DNA from: an uncultured Phycisphaerales bacterium | GTDB lineage: Bacteria; Planctomycetota; Phycisphaerae; Sedimentisphaerales; Anaerobacaceae | NCBI GenBank assembly: GCA_903857265.1 | Contig: CAIODZ010000010.1 | Location: forward strand, 1-64,000 | Direction: 5' to 3' | DNA: 64,000 nt | In this document: positions 34,531-42,894 of the stretch, piece by piece | Layout: each line of letters begins with the position of its first letter | How positions within the stretch are numbered: position 1 is the stretch's first letter | The notes under the pieces: generated by a model | Databases searched by the model: none | What the model saw: the letters and a program-made list of their open reading frames with translations, nothing else | What the model was told of the DNA's origin: nothing | Translations under genes and position numbers: made by a program

Positions 34531-35859
34531 CTATTCGTATCTGAGAACTTTCACGGGCCGCGTTATCGCCGCCGACAACGCTGGGACAACCGCGCCAATC
34601 ATCGCTCCAAGTATCGCCGATAAAACTATCCACCAGACCGCCTGCCAGTAAACTTCGGCCGGTATTCTGCTGAACATATAAACGCTCGCTTTCCACAGTT
34701 TCAGGCCGAACGCAACTCTTATCCAGCCCTCAACCTCGTTGATGTTCTTCGTAACTATGTACCCGGCCGCGGTCCCCAGTAATGTCCCTAATATCCCCAC
34801 AAACGCGCCGAACCCCACAAAAATAAACGCGATAGACCCGCTGTCGGCCCCGCAGCTTTTCATTATCGCGATGTCTTTGCGGCGCGTCTCGACAATCATA
34901 TAAAAAATGCAGAATATCAAAAGCACCGCGCTCAAGCTTATCACGCCGAATATCAAAAGCAAAACCCCCATCTGCTTGCGAATTTCCGCAATGTATCGGC
35001 TTTGCATTTGCCTGGAGGTCTCTATCATTGTTGTTCGAATATCGTAATCTTCCCACCCGAGTTTCTCCGAGGCGAAAACCTTCCACGCGCCGCGAATCTC
35101 CGCTATCGCCAACTCTGCGTCAGCCCCCTTGCGAAGTTTAATCTGAATCCTGCCCGCAACCGGCTCCTGCGAATCCGGGAAAATAGCTCTGCTCAACTGC
35201 TCTATTGGCAAATACACCAGCCGGCTGTCAAAATAATAAATCCCCGTAAATACGGCATCTGCCATCGTAAACTGTATGGTCTTGCGCCTGAATTTATGTC
35301 CGCCGTCTTTCTCAACAGCAGTCGCGCCCGTCGTAATTACGAACTGTTGTCCAATCATCCTCTCCGCGCCGTTGACATCATACTCATCGGTCTTCTCATT
35401 CGGTTCCGCTAATACGCCTATCCCGATATAACCTTCAATTTGGGGGTCTTGCGTCTGGGGTCTTGTGTCTGAGGTCTTTTTTGTTTTCAGCAGCGACTTG
35501 TCAAACGCCGTTACCTTGCCGAATTTTGCCGGCTCAATCCCCCAAATCTCCGCCGCCCGAACATTACCTTTGCCTAAATGCAAAAGTCCCTGCGCAGACA
35601 GCGTCGCAGTTGCTGCTTCAACCTGCTTTATCTCCTCTAATCGCTTTTCAAGCTCCCCGTATCCCGCGAAATTCTTCTCGGGCGATAAAACAACGTCCCC
35701 CATACCGTCAACCGCACTCTGCTCGAATGCGTTTATGAACCCGTTGAATAAGCTGGCTACAACTATCAAAAGTGCGGTAGAAAGCGCAACCGCTGCGATG
35801 CTCAGCAGCACCACTCTCCTCTTCCTAAGGTATCGCAGCCACAAAAATATCTTCAGCAT
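34531..35859 (-). CDS. LolC/LolE-like ABC transporter permease (first)
   Basis: The 442-residue protein has the same layout: an N-terminal RYLRKRRVVLLSIAAVALSTALLIVVAS, a periplasmic domain, and three C-terminal helices with ETRRKDIAIMKSCGADSGSI. The periplasmic domain contains KKTSDTRPQTQDPQIE, encoded by a phrase at 35441-35482 in which AGAC and CCAGAC units repeat; this looks like an in-frame low-complexity insertion in an exposed loop. Confidence 0.86.
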   Translation of the reverse strand: MLKIFLWLRYLRKRRVVLLSIAAVALSTALLIVVASLFNGFINAFEQSAVDGMGDVVLSPEKNFAGYGELEKRLEEIKQVEAATATLSAQGLLHLGKGNVRAAEIWGIEPAKFGKVTAFDKSLLKTKKTSDTRPQTQDPQIEGYIGIGVLAEPNEKTDEYDVNGAERMIGQQFVITTGATAVEKDGGHKFRRKTIQFTMADAVFTGIYYFDSRLVYLPIEQLSRAIFPDSQEPVAGRIQIKLRKGADAELAIAEIRGAWKVFASEKLGWEDYDIRTTMIETSRQMQSRYIAEIRKQMGVLLLIFGVISLSAVLLIFCIFYMIVETRRKDIAIMKSCGADSGSIAFIFVGFGAFVGILGTLLGTAAGYIVTKNINEVEGWIRVAFGLKLWKASVYMFSRIPAEVYWQAVWWIVLSAILGAMIGAVVPALSAAITRPVKVLRYE

Positions 35860-35880
35860 CTGTTACCTGCTCAATTAAAA

Positions 35881-35945
35881 ATCCGTGACACGAAGCGAAG
35901 CGTAGAACCCGCCTCGGAAATCTGTGGTTTCGCTCACGGCTTCGC
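35881..35945 (-). repeat. Dispersed repeat, copy at the 3' end of lysS
   Basis: On the minus strand this contains AGATTTCCGAGGCGGGTTCT followed by ACGCTTCGCTTCGTGT. A related AGATTTCCGAAGCGGGCTCG then TCGCTTCGCTCCGTGT lies at 44546-44581 on the plus strand. The lysS stop codon falls inside the element. Confidence 0.7.
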
Positions 35946-37403
35946 TGGTTTTAAAAGAGGGAACAATACTACATCTCTGATGCTCGTCGCGCCTGTCAAT
36001 ATCATTATAAGCCGGTCTATACCGATTCCAAGACCGCCCGCGGGAGGCATCCCGTACCTCAACGCCGTCACAAAATCATGGTCCATCGTCGCCATCGTCT
36101 CTTTTTGCCCCCGAAGCTGCTGCCGGAAATTCTCCTCCTGCACCGCCGGGTCATTCAGCTCCGTATAAGCGTTGGCCAGTTCCATCCCCGCGATATACAT
36201 CTCGAAGCGCTCCGCAATCTCGGGCTGGTCCTTCTTTCGCTTTGTCAGGGGACACAGCGCCGCCGGGTAATCAATCACAAACGTCGGGTTATTCAGATGC
36301 TCCTCGACCGTCTGCTCGAATACCTCGTTGATTACCACCGCGTCGTCCATATCCTTATGGTTAATCTTCAGTGCCTCCGCCTTCTTGCGAATGCTCCCGA
36401 TATCCGCAATATCGCAGCCGGCGTATTCCTTCAAAAGCTCCGCGTATTTCGCCCGCTTCCAGGGCCGCGCAAAATCAACGCTTTTCTCGCCGAATTGCGT
36501 CTTGTTCTCTTTGCAGTATTTCTCCACCAGCAGGCAAATCAGTTCTTCCGTCAAATCCATCATAATATTGTAATCGGCGTATGCCTGGTACAATTCCAGC
36601 ATCGTAAATTCCGGGTTATGCCTCGTGCTCAACCCCTCGTTGCGGAAATTGCGGTTTATCTCGAAAACCTTCTCCATCCCGCCCACCAGCAGCCGCTTCA
36701 AAAACAGCTCCGGCGCAATCCGCAGGTATAAGTCCATATCAAGCGAATTATGATGCGTGATAAATGGCTTCGCCGCCGCGCCCCCCGCTATCGTCTGCAT
36801 CATCGGCGTCTCAACTTCCATAAACCCGCGACCCGTCAAATACTCCCGCACCGTCCGCATTATCGCGCTTCGCTTCTTGAACAGCCCCATCACATCAGGG
36901 TTCGCCCACAGGTCAACGTATCGCTGCCTGTATCGCAAATCTATATCCGCAAGACCGTGCCATTTCTCCGGCGGCTGCATCAGCGACTTGCTCAACAGCA
37001 CTACCTCGTCCGCCCATATCGTTATCTCGCCCGTCTTCGTCTTGCCTAAGCCGCCCGATGCCCCGATAATGTCCCCAAGCTCAAGCAGCTTCATAAAACT
37101 CCACTTTGAATCCAGCAAGCTCTTGCTCAAACCAACCTGTATTGGGCCTGAGCTGTCCCTCAATGTAATAAATATCAGCTTGCCGATATCACGCAATAAA
37201 ACTATCCTGCCCGCGCATTTCGCTTTCTGGCCCTCTTCGCCGTCTTTGTATCTCGCCTTAATTTCAGCCGCCGGCTCCGCGCAATCATACCTGCTGCCGT
37301 ATGGATCAATACCCATCTCTCTTATGGCGCGTAACTTTCCCTCCCGTGCCTGCTCAATATTCGATACCTTATTTTCTATGTTCTGTTTTCCGTCTTCTGT
37401 CAT
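35934..37403 (-). CDS. lysS: Lysyl-tRNA synthetase (class II)
   Basis: From the ATG at 37403 the protein is 489 residues with the anticodon-binding OB fold (KCAGRIVLLRDIGKLIFI) and class II motifs 1-3 (VETPMMQTIAGGA, FRNEGLSTRHNPEFTMLE, GLGIGIDRLIMILT). It charges tRNA-Lys. The first residues (MTEDGKQNIENKVSNIEQ) come from a GACAGATGACAGAAGACGG-type phrase, and a GTG at 37421 would extend the frame into a dispersed repeat. Both gene ends therefore abut repeats. The C-terminus VVLFPLLKPAKP is normal until the last residues, which are repeat-derived. Confidence 0.96.
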   Translation of the reverse strand: MTEDGKQNIENKVSNIEQAREGKLRAIREMGIDPYGSRYDCAEPAAEIKARYKDGEEGQKAKCAGRIVLLRDIGKLIFITLRDSSGPIQVGLSKSLLDSKWSFMKLLELGDIIGASGGLGKTKTGEITIWADEVVLLSKSLMQPPEKWHGLADIDLRYRQRYVDLWANPDVMGLFKKRSAIMRTVREYLTGRGFMEVETPMMQTIAGGAAAKPFITHHNSLDMDLYLRIAPELFLKRLLVGGMEKVFEINRNFRNEGLSTRHNPEFTMLELYQAYADYNIMMDLTEELICLLVEKYCKENKTQFGEKSVDFARPWKRAKYAELLKEYAGCDIADIGSIRKKAEALKINHKDMDDAVVINEVFEQTVEEHLNNPTFVIDYPAALCPLTKRKKDQPEIAERFEMYIAGMELANAYTELNDPAVQEENFRQQLRGQKETMATMDHDFVTALRYGMPPAGGLGIGIDRLIMILTGATSIRDVVLFPLLKPAKP

Positions 37404-37407
37404 CTGT

Positions 37408-37452
37408 CCTCTGCTTGCCACGGCGTAGCCCTTAGGCGAAGCCGGGCCATTT
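37408..37452 (-). repeat. Dispersed repeat, copy at the 5' end of lysS
   Basis: On the minus strand CCCGGCTTCGCCTAA is followed by GGCTACGCCGTGGCAAGC. The same two blocks, in the same order but further apart, occur at 44606-44672 on the plus strand just before the HNH-AP2 gene. Confidence 0.75.
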
Positions 37453-37470
37453 GTTTTTACTTTTTCCTTT

Positions 37471-39906
37471 TTAATTTTTACTTTTATCCGCCTGTTCTCT
37501 TATAAGCTTGCTCTTGACCACCAGTATCGCCGTCGTTAACTGCGGGTCAACCTCGATGGTCTGGGCAATTGTGTGTTTCTTCAAAGGCGAATTGGCATCG
37601 TCGTGCCCCGCGTTCACAAGAACATCGTTGTCTCGCTGCAACTCGAACATCTTGCGAAACTCATCACTTCGCAGCGACGGCACTGCGACATCCGGCCCAA
37701 CGCCCCAGTCGTCTTTGTTTTCTTTTTTCGCCTCTTCATGGCTCTTTATCTTCTGGCCCGAAGGCAGATACCAGTTTGCCATCGTGTATTTCAACTGCGA
37801 ACCCTCGCCCGGATATGTCGATATCCCCTGCACAACACCTTTGCCGTGCGTCCGTTCCCCGACCAGTGTCGCCCGCTTGTGCGACGGGTCAGCAAGAGCG
37901 CCCGCGACTATCTCCGATGCGCTCGCCGAGCCGGCGTTTATCAGCACTGCCATCGGGTAGTTCGGATGCGTCCCCCTGCTGCGAGCCGTTTTGTAATCCG
38001 GCGTCCCGATCCGCGACCGCGTTATTACTATCAGGCCGCCATCCAGAAATTCATCCGCCACTGCGACGGCGCTGTCGTAATATCCGCCCGGATTGAACCG
38101 CAAATCCAGTATCAATCCCCGCATCCCCGCATCCTCTAGCGATTTCAACGCCGCTTCAGTATCGCTGGCAGTCGTCTCCGCAAAACTCGTCAGCCGAACG
38201 TATCCTATCTTGTCCTGCTCGTCAACCATCCGCAGCCATTTGCCTTCGCCCGTCCTCTGCAGCCCCCTAAGCGTAGGAACCACAATCTTGGCGCGAGTCA
38301 GCGTTATATCATGCGTCTGGCCCTTGCCGTTGCGGCGAATCGTCAGCGTTACTTTGGTCCCCGCCGGCCCTTTTATACGACTGACCACGCACGAAAGCGG
38401 AACGTCCTTCGTAGGCATCCCGTCAACCTTTTCTATCACGTCTCCAACGTCAAGCCCCGAGCTATACGCAGGGGTATCAGGCAGCAAACTCCCAATCGTA
38501 AGCTGTCCGTTTTGCCTCGATATTTCTACGCCTATCCCGGGAAATTCATTAGTCATCTGCTGTTCAAATTCCGAAACATCTTTCGGCCAGACCAGGACCG
38601 TATAAGGGTCAAGCGTCAAAAATGACGCCTCTGAAAACTGGGCGATTACAACCCCCTCAGGCATCTTGGCGGTTGTCAGGTTCAGCTCCAAAACCTTCTC
38701 GAATGTCGATATAAAGCTGTCTTTGCTCCCATATTCGGGCCAGCTGTTTATTTCATTTTCCAGCGAAACCATCGCTAGGCCAAACGCCGCTATCGCGTTG
38801 GCATCGGGCTTGAAATCCTTAAAACTCTCTCCCAGCGCCGCCACCCGGTTATTCGGTTCGGCTCTGCGCTCTTCAATAATATCAGTGTCGCCTTCAGTGT
38901 CGGGGATTAGCGTCCCGGCTGTGTTCGTGTCCCGCACCGACGTCAGCGTCCCTACCACATCCGCAAGCAATCTGCATCGTCGAATCCCCTTTGACGCCAT
39001 TTCACGGTAGTCAATCTTGCTTATGTAACGGAAACTCAGTTCGTCAACCGCACGCTCAAATATCCGCCTCTTTACGCCCTCCAGCCGCTGCTTGCCCGTC
39101 TCGCAGGGACTATCCTGAAACGAACCGGCTATCTCCGTCCGTTCGATAAGATCGTCGGCTTTATCCTTATATGCCTTGTTATTTGGGTCCAGCAATGTAA
39201 GCCAGCTATAGCACGTTATATACGCGTCAAGCCACTTGCCCTTCCGCTCATATCCCGTAGCGTCCACTTTGGCTCTTACAATCGCATCCAGCAAACACGG
39301 GTCCGACAACAACTCCTTCTTCTGCTCCTCGTCAGCAAACTCAATTGTCCGTGTCACTGCCGCCAGTATAGCCGCAGGGCCGCCGTTCGGCTCTCCCTGC
39401 TCATTCGCGTCATTACCTGCCTCCGAACCGACATCCTCCAGCCATCTCTGGGCAAAAACCTCCACATCTTCCAAAACATCCCACCGCAGCGGTACGGGGG
39501 GCATTCTCGTCTTAATCCGCTCTAACTCAGCCAGCTGCTTCTTGTATGCCGCCTCCTTCTGCACCTGCCTGCCCTCCTGCATCTGCTGCCACTGTGCCAC
39601 TATATCATTCAGCTCAGAGACCTGTTCCGACCCTTTTTTTAACCAGCCGGATTCATCTATGCACTTGCCCGCCTCGTCGAACTTGCCCTCGTCAATCAGC
39701 CCGCAGACCGCATCGACAACCCCTCGCTCGCTGTTGAAATCAGCCGCCGGGGACGCAATTACGCACGGGTCAGCAACTTCCGCCGGACGATTTATCTCGA
39801 TTCCGTGCGGCGCAGCCCACAGACATATTGCCGCCGCGCAAAACCCAATTATCATCACGGGCCATAGAACCCGCGACCTTATCCAAAACCCGCGATTCAT
39901 CCGCAT
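37471..39906 (-). CDS. S41-family carboxyl-terminal processing protease with PDZ domain
   Basis: From the ATG at 39906 the protein is about 811 residues. It has a signal/anchor helix (VLWPVMIIGFCAAAICLWAA), a long helical N-terminal region (to about residue 440) without a recognised domain, a PDZ domain (about 460-550, with LTIGSLLPDTPAYSSGLDVGD split by loops) and the S41 catalytic domain. The nucleophile is the Ser before Glu in SASASEIVAGALAD and the base is Lys in HGKGVVQ. CtpA-like enzymes cleave periplasmic proteins. The N-terminal region is unusually long for the family. ATGs at 39948 and 39900 are alternative starts. Confidence 0.88.
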   Translation of the reverse strand: MRMNRGFWIRSRVLWPVMIIGFCAAAICLWAAPHGIEINRPAEVADPCVIASPAADFNSERGVVDAVCGLIDEGKFDEAGKCIDESGWLKKGSEQVSELNDIVAQWQQMQEGRQVQKEAAYKKQLAELERIKTRMPPVPLRWDVLEDVEVFAQRWLEDVGSEAGNDANEQGEPNGGPAAILAAVTRTIEFADEEQKKELLSDPCLLDAIVRAKVDATGYERKGKWLDAYITCYSWLTLLDPNNKAYKDKADDLIERTEIAGSFQDSPCETGKQRLEGVKRRIFERAVDELSFRYISKIDYREMASKGIRRCRLLADVVGTLTSVRDTNTAGTLIPDTEGDTDIIEERRAEPNNRVAALGESFKDFKPDANAIAAFGLAMVSLENEINSWPEYGSKDSFISTFEKVLELNLTTAKMPEGVVIAQFSEASFLTLDPYTVLVWPKDVSEFEQQMTNEFPGIGVEISRQNGQLTIGSLLPDTPAYSSGLDVGDVIEKVDGMPTKDVPLSCVVSRIKGPAGTKVTLTIRRNGKGQTHDITLTRAKIVVPTLRGLQRTGEGKWLRMVDEQDKIGYVRLTSFAETTASDTEAALKSLEDAGMRGLILDLRFNPGGYYDSAVAVADEFLDGGLIVITRSRIGTPDYKTARSRGTHPNYPMAVLINAGSASASEIVAGALADPSHKRATLVGERTHGKGVVQGISTYPGEGSQLKYTMANWYLPSGQKIKSHEEAKKENKDDWGVGPDVAVPSLRSDEFRKMFELQRDNDVLVNAGHDDANSPLKKHTIAQTIEVDPQLTTAILVVKSKLIREQADKSKN

Positions 39907-39952
39907 AAAATATCTTTCAATACGACGTGGCGTTTCCCGCACCGTCAATCAT

Positions 39953-40040
39953 AAATTGACGCCTTGCGTCATCCCCGCCAAGCAACTTCCTTGCCCCTGC
40001 AAATCGTAGGCAGGGGTTCGGTTCTGCAACAGAGGACCCA
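39953..40040 (-). repeat. Dispersed hairpin repeat, copy A
   Basis: On the minus strand the order is GGGTCCTCTGTTGCAGAACC, a CCCCTGC/GCAGGGG hairpin, then GGGGATGACGCAAGGCGTCA and ATTTA. The TGACGC-AAG-GCGTCA hairpin is at 39957-39971. It fills most of the gap between fba and the S41 protease gene. Copy B is at 41685-41750. Confidence 0.75.
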
Positions 40041-40066
40041 TTCGCAAAGCATAAACCAAAAACACT

Positions 40067-41011
40067 TTACAGGCACTCTGCCGCCTTGCCCGCGCAACCC
40101 AGAACGTGCAGTTTGTGTTTTACCATCGCTTTGATAGCTTCTCTGGCCGGCCCCAGATACTTCCTCGGGTCAAACTCGCTCGGCTTCTCCGCGAACACCT
40201 GACGAATCTTCGCCGTCATCGCCAGCCGCAAATCCGTATCAATATTAACTTTACAGATGGCCAGCTTTGAGGCCTCGGTTATCGCGGACTCGGGCACGCC
40301 CATGGCGTTTGGCATCTTGCCGCCGTATTTGTTAATCAGGTCAACGAATTCCTTCAAAACCGTGCTCGACCCGTGCATTACCAGCGGGAAACCGGGCAGT
40401 AACCTCTGTATTTCTTTTATACGGTCAATCGCCAGCTTCGGCACGGTCTTAAATTTATATGCCCCGTGGCTGGTTCCGACCGCCACCGCTAATGAATCGA
40501 CGCCGGTCTTTCCGACGAATTCGACCACCTGCTTGGGGTCTGTCAGGTGCTTTTCAACATCATCCACGCCTACGACGTGCTCCTCGATACCACCAAGCTG
40601 CCCAAGTTCCGCCTCAACCACTACCCCGTGTTTGTGTGCGTATTCAACTACTTCCTTTGTCATCCTGATGTTCTCTTCAAAGGGGAACTTTGAAGCATCT
40701 ATCATAACCGACGTAAACCCGTCATCGACGAACTGCTTGCACGTCTCGAAGTTGTCGCCGTGGTCAAGGTGCGTCGCGATTGGTATATCGGGGTTTTCCT
40801 TCACCGCCACATTCATTATCGCGGTAAGATAGCTGTTGCTGGCGTATTCGCGGGCGCCTTTCGACACCTGCAGAATCAGCGGGGCCTTCTCTTCGGCTAC
40901 CGCCTCTATGATACCCTGTGTGATTTCCATGTTGTTGACGTTGAACGCCCCGACGGCGTAGCCGTGCTTATAGGCCATCTCAAACATCTTCTTCGTTGTT
41001 ACCAATGGCAT
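40067..41011 (-). CDS. fba: Fructose-bisphosphate aldolase, class II
   Basis: The 314-residue protein has the class II aldolase zinc and substrate motifs: GAFNVNNMEITQGI, HLDHGDNFE, MIDASKFPFEENI, EAELGQLGG and MHGSSTV. It interconverts fructose 1,6-bisphosphate with the two triose phosphates. AAGGAGAA lies before the ATG. It is the first gene of the minus-strand run to 30477, though a repeat of 88 bases separates it from the protease gene, so the transcript may be interrupted there. Confidence 0.95.
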   Translation of the reverse strand: MPLVTTKKMFEMAYKHGYAVGAFNVNNMEITQGIIEAVAEEKAPLILQVSKGAREYASNSYLTAIMNVAVKENPDIPIATHLDHGDNFETCKQFVDDGFTSVMIDASKFPFEENIRMTKEVVEYAHKHGVVVEAELGQLGGIEEHVVGVDDVEKHLTDPKQVVEFVGKTGVDSLAVAVGTSHGAYKFKTVPKLAIDRIKEIQRLLPGFPLVMHGSSTVLKEFVDLINKYGGKMPNAMGVPESAITEASKLAICKVNIDTDLRLAMTAKIRQVFAEKPSEFDPRKYLGPAREAIKAMVKHKLHVLGCAGKAAECL

Positions 41012-41119
41012 AATACTGTTCTCCTTATTCCGTTATATATTTGTTCATTGCTGTTTATTCGGGAAAAACCCCCCAAGGGGCCAACCGTTCAAAAGTTGGT
41101 AGTATAACGCCCTCTTATG

Positions 41120-41310
41120 CGAAATTCAAAGGAATTCATAACCACGAAAAGGCACAAAAGGGCTTACCGCAGAGAACGCAGAGACCGCGGAGATTTTTTT
41201 TAGATACAGATTGACACCGCTTTTTAGCCACGAGAATGCACAAAAATCACATAGCCACAGGTTTCACGGTTTTTTAGCCACCGAGGACACAGAGTTCACA
41301 GAGAATTGTT
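41120..41310. repeat. Degenerate CGCAGAGA/CACAGAG phrase repeats
   Basis: Recurring phrases include ACCACGAAAAGGCACAAAAG, ACCGCAGAGAACGCAGAGAC, CACCGAGGACACAGAGTTCA and TTTTTAGCCACGAG / TTTTTTAGCCACCGAG. A reverse-complement relative (TCTCAGCGTCCTCTGCGGTG) lies in the korD leader at 14770-14789. Confidence 0.7.
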
Positions 41311-41543
41311 TTTTTGACGCTGATTGCGCAGGTTTAGTCAGCCGGAGGGGCATACTCGATAAGGTCTATGCTCCAAACTTGGTTTGTGCGCAAGACCCCT
41401 ATCTCGTCTGCCGGGCGACTTCGTCACCCACACCTAAGGTGTTTACCGTCTGACTGTAAAAAACACAGATTTTGTCGAAGCTGGCCGAAAGTACTGAATT
41501 AAGCCGAGAAAAACACACTGAACGCTGTCGTGGGTCACAATAG

Positions 41544-41573
41544 TATATAAGTATATGCGTATGTACTTATATA
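41544..41573. repeat. Perfect 10-bp inverted repeat
   Basis: TATATAAGTA and TACTTATATA are separated by 10 bases. No T-run follows, so an operator or a cruciform-type element is as likely as a terminator. Confidence 0.6.
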
Positions 41574-41684
41574 GTGTTCCAACGGTCGAGATTTTTAGGG
41601 TGAAGCTTTTTAGACGCTGATTTAACTCGTCGTTAGTATTTAGTCGTTTAGCGGACAGCGTACGGCGTGCAGCGTACAGATAAA

Positions 41685-41750
41685 GTGGGTCCCCTGTTGC
41701 AGAACCAATGGAGTAACCTCCCGGGGATGACACTACGTGTCAATTTAGGG
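41685..41750 (+). repeat. Dispersed hairpin repeat, copy B
   Basis: GTGGGTCCCCTGTTGCAGAA, CC, a short spacer, then GGGGATGACACTACGTGTCA and ATTTA. The hairpin TGACAC-TAC-GTGTCA (41728-41742) differs from copy A by paired changes that keep pairing. Confidence 0.75.
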
Positions 41751-41787
41751 ATGCGGATTTTGTGGAATATTTCCGCAAAACAAAGGT

Positions 41788-41816
41788 TTGACACCTCGTT
41801 TGTGAAAATCTATAGT
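41788..41816 (+). promoter_or_regulatory. Near-consensus promoter of the Bro-N gene
   Basis: TTGACA (41788-41793), 17 bases, TATAGT (41811-41816): a perfect -35 and a five-of-six -10. The transcript would have a leader of about 140 bases before the ATG at 41963. Confidence 0.75.
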
Positions 41817-41962
41817 GGGTTTGGCGAAAACAGTTTTTTAAGGCCGAAGATAAACGCACCTTTGTCCGTTAATATCACACCCCGGTAGATGAATTGTTTG
41901 CCGTTTCATACAGACCAATTATTGTTGAACGTGGAAAACCCAAATACAAGCAGGGAGTTGTT

Positions 41963-42802
41963 ATGAAGAACGATTTGGCGATTTTTGAAGAGTACAAAAT
42001 CCGCCGAGTGTATGATGAAAAGACGGAAACATGGTATTTTTCGGTGGTGGATATTATTCAGGCGTTGATACAGCAGCCGGACTATCAAACAGCCAGAAAG
42101 TACTGGAATAAGCTGAAAGAACGGTTAGGAAAGGAAGGTAGTGAAACGGTGACAAATTGTCACCAGTTGAAAATGGTTGCTGATGACGGGAAAATGCGGC
42201 TTACTGATGCTGCCAATCCCGAAACCCTGTTGCGGCTGATTCAATCCGTTCCAAGCCCAAAAGCCGAGCCGATTAAACTATGGCTTGCCAAGGTTGGCTA
42301 TGAGCGAATGCAGGAAATGGCTGACCCCGCAAGGTCTATCGACAGAGCACGGGAAAACTGGCGAAAGCACGAACGCAGCGAGAAATGGATACAGCAGCGG
42401 ATGATGGGGCAGGAAACCCGCAATAAGCTCACCGACTACTGGAAAGATCACGAAATCACAAAAGACGAAGAGTTTGCCATTCTCACCAATATCATTCATC
42501 AGGAGTGGTCGGGCGTAACAGTAAAAGAGCATAAAAACATCAAAGGATTGAAAACGCAGAACCTGCGCGACCACATGAGCGAAGCGGAGCTGATATTTAC
42601 CGCATTGGCGGAACTTTCAACCCGTCAGATTGCAGAAACTATGGAAGCCAGGGGATTGCCTGAAAACGAAGTGGCCGGCAAAAAAGGCGGCGGCATTGCC
42701 AAAAAAGCACGCCTCGAACTGGAAGAAAAAACAGGCAAACGTGTTGTTTCCGCTGAAAATTATTTACCCCCTAAATCCGGTAAAAAATTGGGTGGTAAAT
42801 AA
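41963..42802 (+). CDS. Bro-N domain antirepressor-like protein
   Basis: From the ATG at 41963 (AGGGAG seven bases upstream) the protein is 279 residues. The N-terminal Bro-N domain reads MKNDLAIFEEYKIRRVYDEK then TWYFSVVDIIQALI and DYQTARKYWNKLKERLGKEG, as in phage and viral BRO/antirepressor proteins. The C-terminal half (LKTQNLRDHMSEAELIFTAL, KARLELEEKTGKRVVSAENY) is shared with standalone bacterial relatives annotated as antirepressor or DinD-like. Such genes move between genomes, and their function is unclear. A TTG at 41894 extends the frame by 23 residues. No other phage gene is visible nearby. Confidence 0.82.
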   Translation: MKNDLAIFEEYKIRRVYDEKTETWYFSVVDIIQALIQQPDYQTARKYWNKLKERLGKEGSETVTNCHQLKMVADDGKMRLTDAANPETLLRLIQSVPSPKAEPIKLWLAKVGYERMQEMADPARSIDRARENWRKHERSEKWIQQRMMGQETRNKLTDYWKDHEITKDEEFAILTNIIHQEWSGVTVKEHKNIKGLKTQNLRDHMSEAELIFTALAELSTRQIAETMEARGLPENEVAGKKGGGIAKKARLELEEKTGKRVVSAENYLPPKSGKKLGGK

Positions 42803-42894
42803 TATGAACAAGCAATGGGAACTTCTTATACTGGCAGAAATAGGCGGTGTTTGGCGTTTTATGCAGATTGTGTAATCATTGTTAGGTCATCATT

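Larger units (their letters stand above)
41012..41787. other. Noncoding, repeat-filled gap
   Basis: No convincing gene lies here. The region holds degenerate CACAGAG-type phrases (41120-41310), a palindrome (41544-41573), a dispersed hairpin repeat (41685-41750) and several T-runs. It marks the left border of the accessory island. Confidence 0.7.

Noticed and set aside
39985-40045. tRNA-like fold around CCCCTGC...GCAGGGGTTCG
   Set aside because: Only one strong stem is present; there is no acceptor stem, D-arm or anticodon arm in tRNA spacing. It belongs to the dispersed repeat.
42804-42875. 23-codon frame after the Bro-N gene
   Set aside because: Too short and without a ribosome binding site or recognisable pattern; kept only as a possible remnant.
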